A stretch of DNA of 40,689 bases from DAOUAG01 sp034432935 (GCA_034432935.1 DAOUBD010000084.1:1-40689); one strand, 5' to 3'; positions 7,102-15,364 are shown, counted from the first letter of the stretch. The notes: generated from the letters alone by a model not told the origin. Made by a program: numbers and translations.

Positions 7102-8094
7102 ATGGCCAGGATCCTGGGCATCGAGACCTCCTGCGACGAGACGGCCGCGGGCATAGTGGAGGACGGCTCCCGCCTTTTGGCCAACGTCGTGGCCTCCCAG
7201 GTCCACCTCCACGCCCAGTACGGCGGCGTGGTCCCCGAGCTCGCCTCCCGTCAGCACCTCCAGGCGATAGTCCCGGTGGTGGAGGAGGCGCTCCGGCAGG
7301 CGTCCTGCCGCCTGGCGGAGCTGGACGCCGTCGCTGTCACCTACGGGCCCGGCCTGGCCGGCGCCCTCCTGGTGGGGGCCAACTTCGCCAAGGCCCTGGC
7401 CTTCGCATTGGGCCTCCCGCTGCTCCCCGTCAACCACCTGGAGGGCCACATCTACGCCGCCTGGCTGGAGCGAGAGGAGAGCCCCCAGTTCCCTGTCCTG
7501 GCCCTCATCGTCTCCGGCGGCCATAGCGACGTCGTCCTGATGGAGGACCACGGCCGCTACCGCCGCCTGGGCGAGACCGTAGACGACGCCGCCGGGGAGG
7601 CCTTCGACAAGGTGGCCCGGCTGCTGGGCCTGGGCTTCCCAGGGGGCCCCGCCATCGACCGCCTTGCCGCCTCGGCGCCGCCCGCCCGGCTGCGCCTGCC
7701 CAGGGCCAAGCTGGAACGCCCCTACGACTTCAGCTTCAGCGGCCTCAAGACCAAGGTCCTGCGCATGGTCCGGGGCGAGGAGGGCCCCCCGCCGCCTGTC
7801 CCAGAGATGGCCGCCGCCTTCCAGGAGTCGGTGGTCGACTCCCTGGTGGGCGCCGCCCTGCGGGCCGCCCGTGACCACGGCGCCCGGCAGATCGTCCTCT
7901 CCGGAGGCGTCGCCGCCAACTCCCTCTTGCGCAAGACCCTGGCGGAGCGCTCCCCCGTCCCCGTCGTTGCGCCGCCCCCGGCCCTCTGCACCGACAACGG
8001 GGCCATGATCGCCGCCTGCGCCTATCGCCTGCTGGCCGAAGGGGCAACGTGCCCCCTGAACCTGGACGTGGCCCCAGGCCTGCGCATCGGCTAG
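7102..8094 (+). CDS. tsaD: tRNA N6-adenosine threonylcarbamoyltransferase
   Basis: TsaD transfers the threonylcarbamoyl group from threonylcarbamoyl-AMP to A37 of ANN-decoding tRNAs (t6A), together with TsaB and TsaE. The 330-residue length is normal. It begins ILGIETSCDETAAGIV, has the metal-binding NHLEGHIYA with His112 and His116, and the third ligand Asp298 in CTDNGAM. The ASKH ATP-binding glycines (SGGHSD, SGGVAANS) are intact. It starts 9 bases after the preceding gene and is convergent with DUF2851, with only 13 bases between stop codons. Confidence 0.97.
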   Translation: MARILGIETSCDETAAGIVEDGSRLLANVVASQVHLHAQYGGVVPELASRQHLQAIVPVVEEALRQASCRLAELDAVAVTYGPGLAGALLVGANFAKALAFALGLPLLPVNHLEGHIYAAWLEREESPQFPVLALIVSGGHSDVVLMEDHGRYRRLGETVDDAAGEAFDKVARLLGLGFPGGPAIDRLAASAPPARLRLPRAKLERPYDFSFSGLKTKVLRMVRGEEGPPPPVPEMAAAFQESVVDSLVGAALRAARDHGARQIVLSGGVAANSLLRKTLAERSPVPVVAPPPALCTDNGAMIAACAYRLLAEGATCPLNLDVAPGLRIG

Positions 8095-8107
8095 GGCGGC
8101 TTGCCCC

Positions 8108-9310
8108 TCAGGAGAGGGGGCAGCGGCCGCAGCCCCCGCGGGAGCAGTACTGGCGCAGGAGGTAGAGCATGCCCTGCTGCCGCCGCGCTCCTACCCGGAC
8201 GCCGGCCAGGGCGCTATGCAGGTGCCGCACGGCGCCGTAGCGGGCCGGCAGCGGCAGCCGGCCGTAGGCCGACTCCGCCGCGCTCCGCAGGGCCTGTCCG
8301 CCGGCCGCCCACAGGCAGGGAAGCACAGCGTTGGCCAGCGCCTCTTGGGCCCGGGCCGGCCCGATGCAGCCCGTCACAGTGAGGGCGGCGGTAAGGGCCC
8401 GGTAGCCGCCTGCCGGCCCGAGGAGCAGCGGCGTTAGCACCGCCGCCGGGCCCGCGGGGGCCATCCGGGCCGCCAGCTCTGCCGCCCCCGCCAGCCTGCG
8501 GCCCGGCCGGTTCCCCGGCCTCAGGCGTTTTCCGCCGGCCTCCAGGGCCGACCCGCCGGCCTCCCGCAGCATCGCCAGGGCCGCGCCTGGCCGTTCCGCC
8601 CGGGGCAGCGGCCCTATGGCCCTGGCCAGAGCGGACCAGGGCGCCCGGGAGGCCAGGGCACGGAAGGCCTCCCGGTCCCCGCCGTAGCCCAGGGCCTCCA
8701 GCAGGCCCTCCCAGAGGAGTTGGTCCGCGCCTTCCGCTGCCAGGCGTTTGCCGAAGTGGAACGCCTTCTGGCGGAAGCGCATCTCTCCCAGCCGGTCTAG
8801 GATGGCGCCCGCGCCATCGGCCCCCAATCGGCCCACGGCCCCGTAACAGGGCTCCCGCCAGAAGGCCGGGCCCTCTAGCCAGGCCCGCAGCTCCCGGGCC
8901 CGCCCTTCCACCCACTGGGCCAAAGCCACTACCGGCGCCCTGCCCCCGCCCGGCAGCTCCGTCTCGCCGCCGTCCTCGTCCCAGAACACCAGGTGCAGCA
9001 CGACCCCTGCGTAGGCGGGATCCCTCTGATGCCCGTGGCGGCGGAAGTCCCCGCTCCGCACGTGCAGCTCCACATCGCCCTGGAGCAGCCCCCACGGACT
9101 GGCGATGATGGCGTCGCGGAAGTCCGGCCCCGGCCCCGGGGAGCGCCGGCCCCGGTAGATGACCCTCAGGCGATGGCCTTCCGCCGTCACCAGCGCCTCC
9201 GGCGGGAAGGTCTGCCCCTCCCAGATAAGGGACAGCTCCCGCTCGGAGAGGGGCGTCTCCGGGACGAGGGCCCCGGAGCCCAGGGCCGCTTCAGCCGCCG
9301 GCCCCCTCAC
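8108..9310 (-). CDS. DUF2851 family protein
   Basis: About 400 residues. The N-terminal third carries the DUF2851 hallmark, a nuclease-like beta core: GPGPDFRDAII, GDVELHVRSGDFRRHGH and AYAGVVLHLVFW. The rest is helical and rich in Ala, Leu and Gly. The C-terminus ends in a cysteine cluster C-x4-C-x2-C (YCSRGGCGRCP), possibly a metal site. The function of the family is not established. I prefer the GTG at 9310 because AAGGGA lies at proper distance upstream; GTG at 9340 or 9325 are alternatives. It begins inside the last codons of the upstream XRE regulator, so the two are translationally linked. Confidence 0.85.
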   Translation of the reverse strand: MRGPAAEAALGSGALVPETPLSERELSLIWEGQTFPPEALVTAEGHRLRVIYRGRRSPGPGPDFRDAIIASPWGLLQGDVELHVRSGDFRRHGHQRDPAYAGVVLHLVFWDEDGGETELPGGGRAPVVALAQWVEGRARELRAWLEGPAFWREPCYGAVGRLGADGAGAILDRLGEMRFRQKAFHFGKRLAAEGADQLLWEGLLEALGYGGDREAFRALASRAPWSALARAIGPLPRAERPGAALAMLREAGGSALEAGGKRLRPGNRPGRRLAGAAELAARMAPAGPAAVLTPLLLGPAGGYRALTAALTVTGCIGPARAQEALANAVLPCLWAAGGQALRSAAESAYGRLPLPARYGAVRHLHSALAGVRVGARRQQGMLYLLRQYCSRGGCGRCPLS

Positions 9311-9566
9311 CAGTCTTCCCTTCACTGGCGCCGCCCGCACCGCTGGCGTCGTAGGCGAAGCCCGCCCGCTCCGCGACGATGGAGAGGAGGCGGGCGCTGG
9401 CGCCCCGGGGCCGGTAGCGGCCCGTCTCCCACTCGCTCACCGTCTGCTGGCGCGTGCCCAACTCCTCGGCGAGGGCGTCCTGGCTGAGGCCCAGGTACCG
9501 GCGCAGGGCGCGGACCGACGTTGCGTCCCAAGGGGCCGGCTTCTTCTTCCCTCTCTTAGCGCCCAC
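9291..9566 (-). CDS. XRE-family helix-turn-helix regulator
   Basis: A small (91-residue) DNA-binding protein with a classical Cro/C1-type helix-turn-helix: TSVRALRRYLGLSQDALAEE followed by LGTRQQTVSEWETGRYRPRG. The frame is open further upstream, but GTG 9566 is preferred because a TAAAAT box lies just upstream and the longer N-terminus looks non-coding. A perfect inverted repeat TACACG/CGTGTA overlaps that -10, so the protein probably represses itself and the overlapping DUF2851 gene. The C-terminal tail is low-complexity Gly/Ala. Confidence 0.85.
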   Translation of the reverse strand: MGAKRGKKKPAPWDATSVRALRRYLGLSQDALAEELGTRQQTVSEWETGRYRPRGASARLLSIVAERAGFAYDASGAGGASEGKTGEGAGG

Positions 9567-9576
9567 AGCTACGAGA

Positions 9577-9596
9577 ATTTTACACGTTTTCGTGTA
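9577..9596 (-). promoter_or_regulatory. Promoter and probable operator of the XRE-DUF2851 pair
   Basis: On the minus strand TAAAAT (9582 to 9577) lies 11 bases before the GTG at 9566. TACACG-TTTT-CGTGTA at 9581-9596 is a perfect six-base inverted repeat overlapping the upstream edge of that box, well placed for repression by the XRE protein. Confidence 0.6.
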
Positions 9597-9656
9597 GCCC
9601 CACAAGCCGCCCGCTCGCAGCCCGCTTCGGGACTTGGAGTCCTCGCCGGGACCCTC

Positions 9657-9686
9657 TTGCGTAATGTCTGTCCCTTGTTCTAAGAT
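9657..9686 (+). promoter_or_regulatory. groESL promoter
   Basis: TTGCGT at 9657-9662 and TAAGAT at 9681-9686 with an 18-base spacer. The predicted transcription start near 9693 falls right before the CIRCE operator. Confidence 0.65.
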
Positions 9687-9694
9687 TCCCTTGG

Positions 9695-9721
9695 TTAGCA
9701 CTCGCGCCTCATGAGTGCTAA
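9695..9721. promoter_or_regulatory. CIRCE operator (HrcA binding site)
   Basis: TTAGCACTC, nine bases, GAGTGCTAA: a perfect match to the CIRCE consensus, directly in front of groES. By established knowledge HrcA binds this element and represses groESL until heat shock. hrcA itself is not in the window. Confidence 0.97.
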
Positions 9722-9769
9722 CCGCTCCCCTACGGCTGGACGTAGATTCTTGGAAGGAGGGAACTGACT

Positions 9770-10102
9770 ATGGCCACTACCACCAAGACCAAGACCGCCA
9801 CCAAGGTCGTCCCCCTGGGTGACCGGGTGGTAGTCAAGCAGAGCAAGCTGGAGGAGGTTCGCGCCAGCGGCCTCGTCATCCCCGACACCGCCCGCGAGAA
9901 GCCCCAGTTGGGCGAGGTCATCGCTGTTGGGCCGGGACGCCTGGACGAGAACGGCAAGCGCATCCCCATCGACCTCAAGGTGGGCGACCGGGTCCTCTAC
10001 GCCAAGTACAGCGGCCAGGAGATCCCCCGCGGCGTGTACGGCTCCGAGGATGAGGAGTACATGGTCCTCAAGGAGAGCGACATCCTGGCCAAGTTGGCCT
10101 GA
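9770..10102 (+). CDS. groES: Co-chaperonin GroES
   Basis: The 110-residue GroES/Hsp10 caps the GroEL barrel. After a short Thr/Lys-rich extension (MATTTKTKTATK) the normal fold begins at VVPLGDRVVVKQ. The mobile loop region (about 26-45) and the roof/core motifs VIAVGPGR, VGDRVLYAKYSG and YMVLKESDILA are intact. A strong Shine-Dalgarno GGAAGGAGG lies at 9752-9760. The N-terminal extension of roughly ten residues is unusual for the short GroES proteins. The gene is followed by groEL after 33 bases and is controlled by the CIRCE element. Confidence 0.98.
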   Translation: MATTTKTKTATKVVPLGDRVVVKQSKLEEVRASGLVIPDTAREKPQLGEVIAVGPGRLDENGKRIPIDLKVGDRVLYAKYSGQEIPRGVYGSEDEEYMVLKESDILAKLA

Positions 10103-10135
10103 GGCTGAGGCAGTAGAGACGGAAGGAAGGTCACC

Positions 10136-11758
10136 ATGCCCGCAAAGCAACTGCTGTTCGACGAAGAGGCCCGGCGCCGCCTGAAGGACGGCGTCGACGC
10201 CCTGGCCGACGCCGTGCGCGTAACCCTGGGGCCCCGGGGCCGCAACGTCATTCTGGAGAAGAAGTTCGGCCCCCCGGCCATCGTCGACGATGGCGTCAGC
10301 GTGGCCAAAGAGATCGAGCTCAAGGACCCCTTCGAGAATCTCGGCGCCCAATTGGCCCGGGAGGTAGCCAGCAAAACCAACGATGTGGCCGGCGACGGTA
10401 CCACCACCGCCACCGTCCTGGCCCAGGCCATCGTCCGCGAAGGCATGAAGGTGGTGGCCGCAGGCGCCAACCCGATGGCTGTCAAGCACGGCCTCGAGCA
10501 AGGGGTCCAGGCCGTCATCGAGGGCATCCGCCAGATCGCCAAGCCCGTCGCCGGCAAGGAGCAGATCGCCCAGGTGGCCACCATCTCCGGCCATGACCCC
10601 GAGATCGGCGAGATCATCGCCGATGTCATGGAGAAGGTGGGCAAGGACGGCGTCATCACCGTCGAAGAGGGCAAGGGCATCCGCATGGAGACGGAGTTCG
10701 TGGAAGGCATGCAGCTGGACCGCGGCTACGTCTCCCCCTACTTCGTCACCAACCCCGACCGGATGGAGGCCGTCCTGGACGAGCCTTACATCCTCATCAC
10801 TGACAAGCGCCTCTCCAGCGTCCAGGACCTCCTGCCCGTCCTGGAGCGGGCCCTCCAGGTGACGAAGAACATCCTCATCATCTGCGACGACTGCGAAGGG
10901 GAGGCCCTAGCCACCCTGGTGGTCAATAAGCTCCGGGGCACCCTCAACGCCCTAGCCATCAAGGCGCCCTCCTTCGGCGACCGCCGCAAGGCCATCCTGG
11001 AGGATATCGCCATCCTCACCGGCGGCACCTTCATCACCGAGGACATGGGCCGCAAGCTGGAGAACACCCAGGTCTCCGACCTGGGCCGCGCCCGCCGCGT
11101 CGTGGCCACCAAGGACGAGACCGTTATCATCGAGGGCTACGGCTCCGACGAGGCCATCCAGGCCCGCATCAAGCAGATCAAGGCCCAGACCGAGGACGCC
11201 ACCTCTGAGTTCGACCGCGAGAAGCTGCAGGAGCGTCTGGCCAAGCTGGCCGGCGGCGTGGCCGTCATCAAGGTGGGGGCCGCCACCGAGGTCGAGCTCA
11301 AGGAGCGCAAGCTGCGGGTGGAGGACGCCCTGTCCGCCACCCGGGCCGCCGTGGAGGAGGGGATCGTGCCCGGCGGCGGCGTGGCCCTGGTGAGGGCCCA
11401 GAAGGCTCTGGACAAGCTGGAGAAGAAGCTGACGGGCGATGAGCTTACCGGCGTCACCATCCTGCGCAAGGCCCTGGACGAGCCGTTGCGCATGATCGCC
11501 GAAAACGCTGGGCAGGAAGGCATGGTGGTGGTGGACCGTGTGCGGGCCTCCAAGGACACCACCTACGGCTACGACGCCGCCACCGGCGAGTACTGCGATC
11601 TCCTGAAGCACGGCATCATCGATCCGGCGAAGGTGACCCGCACGGCCCTGGAGAACGCCGCCTCCATCGCCGCTCTGGTCCTCACCACGGAGTCCCTGGT
11701 CACGGAGATCCCGGAGCCGCCCAAGGGTCCGGAGACCCCGCCGCCCATGGAATATTAG
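10136..11758 (+). CDS. groEL: Chaperonin GroEL
   Basis: This 540-residue Hsp60 folds cytosolic proteins in an ATP-driven 14-mer with GroES. All core motifs are present, including VTLGPRGRNVILEKKFG, the ATP-binding NDVAGDGTTTATVLAQ and VEEGIVPGGGVAL. The C-terminus is distinctive: instead of the Gly-Gly-Met repeat tail common in GroEL it ends in Pro-rich EPPKGPETPPPMEY. GGAAGG precedes the ATG. It is the second gene of the CIRCE-controlled operon. Confidence 0.98.
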   Translation: MPAKQLLFDEEARRRLKDGVDALADAVRVTLGPRGRNVILEKKFGPPAIVDDGVSVAKEIELKDPFENLGAQLAREVASKTNDVAGDGTTTATVLAQAIVREGMKVVAAGANPMAVKHGLEQGVQAVIEGIRQIAKPVAGKEQIAQVATISGHDPEIGEIIADVMEKVGKDGVITVEEGKGIRMETEFVEGMQLDRGYVSPYFVTNPDRMEAVLDEPYILITDKRLSSVQDLLPVLERALQVTKNILIICDDCEGEALATLVVNKLRGTLNALAIKAPSFGDRRKAILEDIAILTGGTFITEDMGRKLENTQVSDLGRARRVVATKDETVIIEGYGSDEAIQARIKQIKAQTEDATSEFDREKLQERLAKLAGGVAVIKVGAATEVELKERKLRVEDALSATRAAVEEGIVPGGGVALVRAQKALDKLEKKLTGDELTGVTILRKALDEPLRMIAENAGQEGMVVVDRVRASKDTTYGYDAATGEYCDLLKHGIIDPAKVTRTALENAASIAALVLTTESLVTEIPEPPKGPETPPPMEY

Positions 11759-11761
11759 GAC

Positions 11762-11789
11762 GTAGGGGCGCACGGCCGTGCGCCCCTAC
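11762..11789. repeat. Perfect 28-base palindrome downstream of groEL
   Basis: GTAGGGGCGCACGG is followed immediately by its exact reverse complement, with no loop. In RNA it would make a strong hairpin ending the groESL message, but there is no T-run, so it is either an atypical terminator or a mobile palindromic repeat. It lies 3 bases past the groEL stop codon. Confidence 0.75.
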
Positions 11790-11792
11790 AGG

Positions 11793-11821
11793 TTGTTGAT
11801 CCGGCGGGCCCGTGCTATAAT
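11793..11821 (+). promoter_or_regulatory. Promoter of the rpsF-ssb-rpsR operon
   Basis: TTGTTG at 11793-11798 and a perfect TATAAT at 11816-11821 with a 17-base spacer, 80 bases before rpsF. Confidence 0.65.
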
Positions 11822-11834
11822 CCCCTGTGCCCGT

Positions 11835-11872
11835 GAGGGAAGACCTCTGTGGGTCCGTGTCCCTTCGGGCCT
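11835..11872 (+). promoter_or_regulatory. Structured 5' leader of rpsF
   Basis: The 70-base leader can form GAGG/CCTC (11835-11838 with its partner near 11844) and a six-pair stem between GGGTCC (11851-11856) and GGGCCT (11867-11872). Leaders of rpsF operons in many bacteria bind the S6:S18 pair for feedback control. This one could do so, but I cannot match the published motif by eye. Confidence 0.35.
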
Positions 11873-11900
11873 TTAGCTTTGTAGCACTGAGAGGATACCG

Positions 11901-12194
11901 TTGCGCGATTACGAGATGGTGACGGTGGTGAGCCCCGAGGGGGGCGAAGAGGGGTTCACCGCCGCTATAGACCGCGTCAGTCAGCTCATTCGGGACCGAG
12001 GGGGCGAGGTCAAGGCCGTGGACCGCTGGGGCAAGCGCAGGCTTGCCTACCCCATCAAGCGAGCTACCGAGGGGTTCTACGCCGTTTTCCAGTTTGGCCT
12101 CAGCCCAGAGGCCGTTAGGGCTCTCGAGAACAGCCTGGAACTAACGGAGGAGGTCCTCCGTTATCTGGTAGTCAGGCTGGAGCCGGCGAGATAG
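11901..12194 (+). CDS. rpsF: Small ribosomal subunit protein bS6
   Basis: A 97-residue S6 that binds 16S rRNA together with S18 in the platform of the 30S subunit. It shows the ferredoxin-like S6 pattern: RDYEMVTVVSPE at the start, VDRWGKRRLAYPIKRATEGFYAVFQF in the middle and LRYLVVRLE at the end. The start is a TTG at 11901 preceded by GAGAGGA; no better start exists. It leads the conserved rpsF-ssb-rpsR order. Confidence 0.95.
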   Translation: MRDYEMVTVVSPEGGEEGFTAAIDRVSQLIRDRGGEVKAVDRWGKRRLAYPIKRATEGFYAVFQFGLSPEAVRALENSLELTEEVLRYLVVRLEPAR

Positions 12195-12216
12195 GGGAGC
12201 CCGGGAGGAAACCGAC

Positions 12217-12615
12217 ATGGCGGGCCTGAACAAGGTCATGATCATCGGCAACCTGGGGGCCGATCCAGAGATGCGCTACATGGCCGACGGCACGGCCATG
12301 ACCAGCTTCCGGGTGGCCGCCACCCGCAACTTCAGTGGCCCCGACGGCGAGCGCCACGAGGAGACGGAGTGGTTTTCGGTGGTGGCCTGGCGCAAGCTGG
12401 CCGAGCAGTGCAGCCAGTACCTGCAAAAGGGCCGGCGCGTCTATGTGGAGGGGCGCCTGCAGACACGCTCCTGGGACGGCCCGGACGGCCAGCGCCGCTA
12501 CCGCACCGAAGTCATAGCCGAAAAGGTCCTCTTCTTGGATCGGGCCCCAGGCGCGTCCTTGCCTGAGGAACACGACACCCTGGACATAGCACCCGAGGAG
12601 ATACCCTTTGAATAG
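12217..12615 (+). CDS. ssb: Single-stranded DNA-binding protein
   Basis: A 132-residue SSB with one OB-fold (residues 1-110): LNKVMIIGNLGADPEMRYMADGTAM, TEWFSVVAWRKLAEQCSQYLQKG and RVYVEGRLQTRSW. The short acidic tail ends DIAPEEIPFE, close to the DDDIPF tip that recruits replication and repair partners, but with one extra Glu after the Phe. It protects single-stranded DNA during replication. AGGAAA lies just upstream of the ATG. It sits between rpsF and rpsR as in most bacteria. Confidence 0.96.
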   Translation: MAGLNKVMIIGNLGADPEMRYMADGTAMTSFRVAATRNFSGPDGERHEETEWFSVVAWRKLAEQCSQYLQKGRRVYVEGRLQTRSWDGPDGQRRYRTEVIAEKVLFLDRAPGASLPEEHDTLDIAPEEIPFE

Positions 12616-12629
12616 GACGGTCCAGCGCC

Positions 12630-12989
12630 ATGCTTGAAACGGTACACGAACCTGATGACGAGTTTCCGGAGAAGGAGGCCCCTCTAGCTCCGGCCGAGGG
12701 AAGGCGGCAGGCGGAGGGCGCCTCCGAGGAGCGCCGGCGCCGAGCCGGCGGCCGCCGCCGGCGTGTCTGCATCATGTGCGCCGATAAGATACCTGTCGTC
12801 GACTACAAGAACGTTACCTTCCTTCGCCGCTTTATCTCGGATCGCGGCCGCATCGAGACCCGCCGCAAGACCAACGCCTGCGCCAAGCACCAGCGGGCCC
12901 TGGCGGCGGCCATCAAACGGGCGCGCCATCTGGCCCTCCTTCCCTACACGGCGGAGCACATCCGCGCCGCCACCGTCGGGCACCGGTAG
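12630..12989 (+). CDS. rpsR: Small ribosomal subunit protein bS18, with N-terminal extension
   Basis: The last 75 residues are a normal S18: VCIMCADKIPVVDYKNVTFLRRFISDRGRI, TNACAKHQRALAAAIKRARHLALLPYT. The C-x2-C ... C-x2-H residues indicate the zinc-binding form. The first 40 or so residues are an acidic then Arg-rich extension (EERRRRAGGRRRR) absent from typical S18. ATG 12630 is the first start after ssb, and no in-frame start suits a shorter form as well. Third gene of the operon. Confidence 0.92.
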   Translation: MLETVHEPDDEFPEKEAPLAPAEGRRQAEGASEERRRRAGGRRRRVCIMCADKIPVVDYKNVTFLRRFISDRGRIETRRKTNACAKHQRALAAAIKRARHLALLPYTAEHIRAATVGHR

Positions 12990-13045
12990 CGGCCAGGCTC
13001 CGGAAGGCATGCCCCCTAGCCGCCAGCCGCCGAGGAGGCCCGAGT

Positions 13046-14065
13046 TTGCCTAAGAAGAGACGACGCGAGATACCGACCCCCAGCTGGGAGCGCCACCATA
13101 GCGCCATCGGCCGCACCGTCGCCGGCCGCAGCCCCCAGGTCTACGCCGCCCTTGGCGTCGTCCTCCTGGTCGCCGCCGCCTTGGCCGTCGTGGGCTACGG
13201 TTTCCTCAAGGATTACATCGACCGCCAGCACCGGCCCGACTCGACAGCCGTGCGCATCGACGACACCCGGTTCACCCTGCGCTACTTCGCCCAGCGGCTC
13301 AAGGAGTACGTGCGCCAGGTGGGCGGCAGCGGCACCCAGCTGGCCCAGCCCCAGGTCGCCTTCCCGGCCGTCACCGAGACCCTGGTCCAGGAGACCATAC
13401 TCCTCCGCTTCGCTGGCGAGGAGGGCCAGAACGCCACCGAGGAAGAGGTCAACAACGAGATCGCCACCCAACTGGGCATCAACGCCACTGATCCCAACTT
13501 TCAGACCCGCTTCCAGGAGGAGCTGGCCCGCACCGGCCTCAGCGAGCAGCAGTACCGGGACATGATGAAGGCCCAAGTCTTGCGCCGGAAGATGACGGAC
13601 AAGTTCACCGCCGCCCTGCCGGCCTCGGCCGAATCGGTCCACTATCGCCAGATACTGGTGAGCAGCCAGAACGAGGCCGATGACATCCGCTCGCAGGTCC
13701 AGTCAGGGGCTGACTTCGCTCAGCTCGCCGCCACCAAGTCCCTGGACGCCCAGACCAACCAGAGCGGCGGCGATGCCGGGTGGGTGCCCAGGGGCGTCCT
13801 CAGCAAGGAGGTGGAGGACCTCCTCTTTAGTCAGGACGCCAACGCCGTCGTCACCTACCCCACCGGCAACCGCGTCTGGGTCTATCAGATCGTCGAGAAG
13901 GCGGCGGACCGCCCGGTAGACGACGCCCAAAAGCCCCGCCTGGCCCAGAAGGCCCTCCAGGAGTGGCTGGACGCTAAGCGTGCCAACCTGAAGATAGAGG
14001 AGTTGGTCAGCAACGATAGCGCCAAGGCCAACTGGGTGATAAAGCAGGTCTACACCGGGGCCTAG
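13046..14065 (+). CDS. Membrane-anchored parvulin-type peptidyl-prolyl isomerase
   Basis: A foldase of the SurA/PrsA type, 339 residues. A basic N-terminus is followed by one membrane helix (about 33-55, YAALGVVLLVAAALAVVGYG), leaving most of the protein outside the membrane. A helical chaperone domain with FTLRYFAQRLKEYV follows. The parvulin (PPIC) domain covers about 195-290: VHYRQILVSSQNEADDIRSQ, GADFAQLAATKSLD, GGDAGWVPRG. The start is TTG at 13046 with AGGAGG 7 bases upstream. It probably helps fold exported proteins. It follows rpsR by 56 bases and precedes hom. Confidence 0.88.
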   Translation: MPKKRRREIPTPSWERHHSAIGRTVAGRSPQVYAALGVVLLVAAALAVVGYGFLKDYIDRQHRPDSTAVRIDDTRFTLRYFAQRLKEYVRQVGGSGTQLAQPQVAFPAVTETLVQETILLRFAGEEGQNATEEEVNNEIATQLGINATDPNFQTRFQEELARTGLSEQQYRDMMKAQVLRRKMTDKFTAALPASAESVHYRQILVSSQNEADDIRSQVQSGADFAQLAATKSLDAQTNQSGGDAGWVPRGVLSKEVEDLLFSQDANAVVTYPTGNRVWVYQIVEKAADRPVDDAQKPRLAQKALQEWLDAKRANLKIEELVSNDSAKANWVIKQVYTGA

Positions 14066-14074
14066 GGGGGCCCT

Positions 14075-15364
14075 ATGAGCCGCTCCCAGGTTAACGTCGT
14101 CCTCTTGGGGTTGGGGGTCGTCGGCGGTGGCGTGGCGGCCTCCCTGCTGGACAAGGCGGAGAGCTACGCCCGCCGGGTCGGGGTGCCCCTGGTGATCCGG
14201 CGCGTCCTGGTCCGCGATCCCCGGAAGGAGCGGGCTGTCGCCCTGGACCCGGCCCTTGTCACCGCCGACCCCGAGGCGGCCCTGGGAACCGACTGCGACA
14301 TCGTCGTCGAGGTCATGGGGGGAGAACATCCGGCCCTGGAATACATACGGCGCTCCCTCCAGGCCGGCCGCTATGTGGTCACGGCCAACAAGGAGGTGAT
14401 GGCCAAGCACGGGCCGGAGCTCCTGGCCGTGGCCAGCGCCGCCGGCACCGACATCCTTTACGAGGCCAGCGTCGGCGGCGGCATCCCCATCATCTCGCCC
14501 CTGAAGCGGGACCTCTCGGCCAACGAGATCGCTGGCCTCAGGGCCATCATCAACGGTACCACCAACTACATCCTGACTCGCATGAGCCGGGAGGGCGCCG
14601 ACTTCGACACGGCCCTGCGCCAGGCCCAGGAGCTGGGCTACGCCGAGGCGGACCCCGCCAGCGACATCGAGGGCTACGACGCGGCCTATAAGCTGTCCAT
14701 CCTGGCCTCCCTGGCCTTCCACACCCATATCCACCCCGACCGCGTCTACCGGGAGGGCATCACCCGCTTGAGCCCCCGGGACTTCCGTTATGCTGCCGAG
14801 CTCGGCTACGCCATCAAGCTTCTGGCCATCGCCCGCAAGGAGGACTCCTCGGCCTTCGTGCGGGTCCACCCGGCCCTGGTGCCGGAGGGAGAGCTTTTGG
14901 CAAAGGTGGATGGCGTCCTCAACGCCGTGCAGGTGGAGGGCGATCTCACCGGCCGCGTCCTCTTCCAAGGAGCGGGCGCTGGCTCCCGGCCCACCGCTTC
15001 CGCCATCATGGCCGACGTCCTGGACGCCGCCCGGGCCATCGTCCAGGGCGGCCGGCCCTTCCCCTGGCGTTATACTGCTGACGTGACCGTCAAGCCCATG
15101 GCTGAGCTGGTGACCCGCTACTACATACGCCTGGAGGTAGCCGACCGCCCGGGCGTCCTGGCAGGCATCGCCCGCGCCTTCGGCGATAACCAGGTGAGCA
15201 TCGCCTCCGTCATCCAGAAGGAGACCGACGAGGCAGCCCAGACCGCGGAGATCGTCATCATGACCCACGCCGCCCGCGAGGCCTCCGTCCAGGCCAGCAT
15301 CGCCCAGATCCAACGGCTGCAAGAGGTCCGTCAGGTCGGTAACTTCCTGCGGGTGGAGGACTAG
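14075..15364 (+). CDS. hom: Homoserine dehydrogenase with ACT domain
   Basis: This enzyme reduces aspartate semialdehyde to homoserine with NAD(P)H, the branch point to threonine and methionine. The 429 residues contain the Rossmann motif GLGVVGGG (12-19), VVTANKEVMAKHG, the catalytic-lysine region DPASDIEGYDAAYKLSILA, and a C-terminal ACT domain (YIRLEVADRPGVLAGIARAF) that normally mediates feedback by threonine. It starts 9 bases after the foldase gene and is followed by a coiled-coil gene and thrC, so two threonine-pathway enzymes lie in one cluster. Confidence 0.96.
   Translation: MSRSQVNVVLLGLGVVGGGVAASLLDKAESYARRVGVPLVIRRVLVRDPRKERAVALDPALVTADPEAALGTDCDIVVEVMGGEHPALEYIRRSLQAGRYVVTANKEVMAKHGPELLAVASAAGTDILYEASVGGGIPIISPLKRDLSANEIAGLRAIINGTTNYILTRMSREGADFDTALRQAQELGYAEADPASDIEGYDAAYKLSILASLAFHTHIHPDRVYREGITRLSPRDFRYAAELGYAIKLLAIARKEDSSAFVRVHPALVPEGELLAKVDGVLNAVQVEGDLTGRVLFQGAGAGSRPTASAIMADVLDAARAIVQGGRPFPWRYTADVTVKPMAELVTRYYIRLEVADRPGVLAGIARAFGDNQVSIASVIQKETDEAAQTAEIVIMTHAAREASVQASIAQIQRLQEVRQVGNFLRVED

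Noticed and set aside
11762..11789. Intrinsic terminator of groESL
   Set aside because: The palindrome is perfect but no T-run follows; kept as a palindrome of unknown role.
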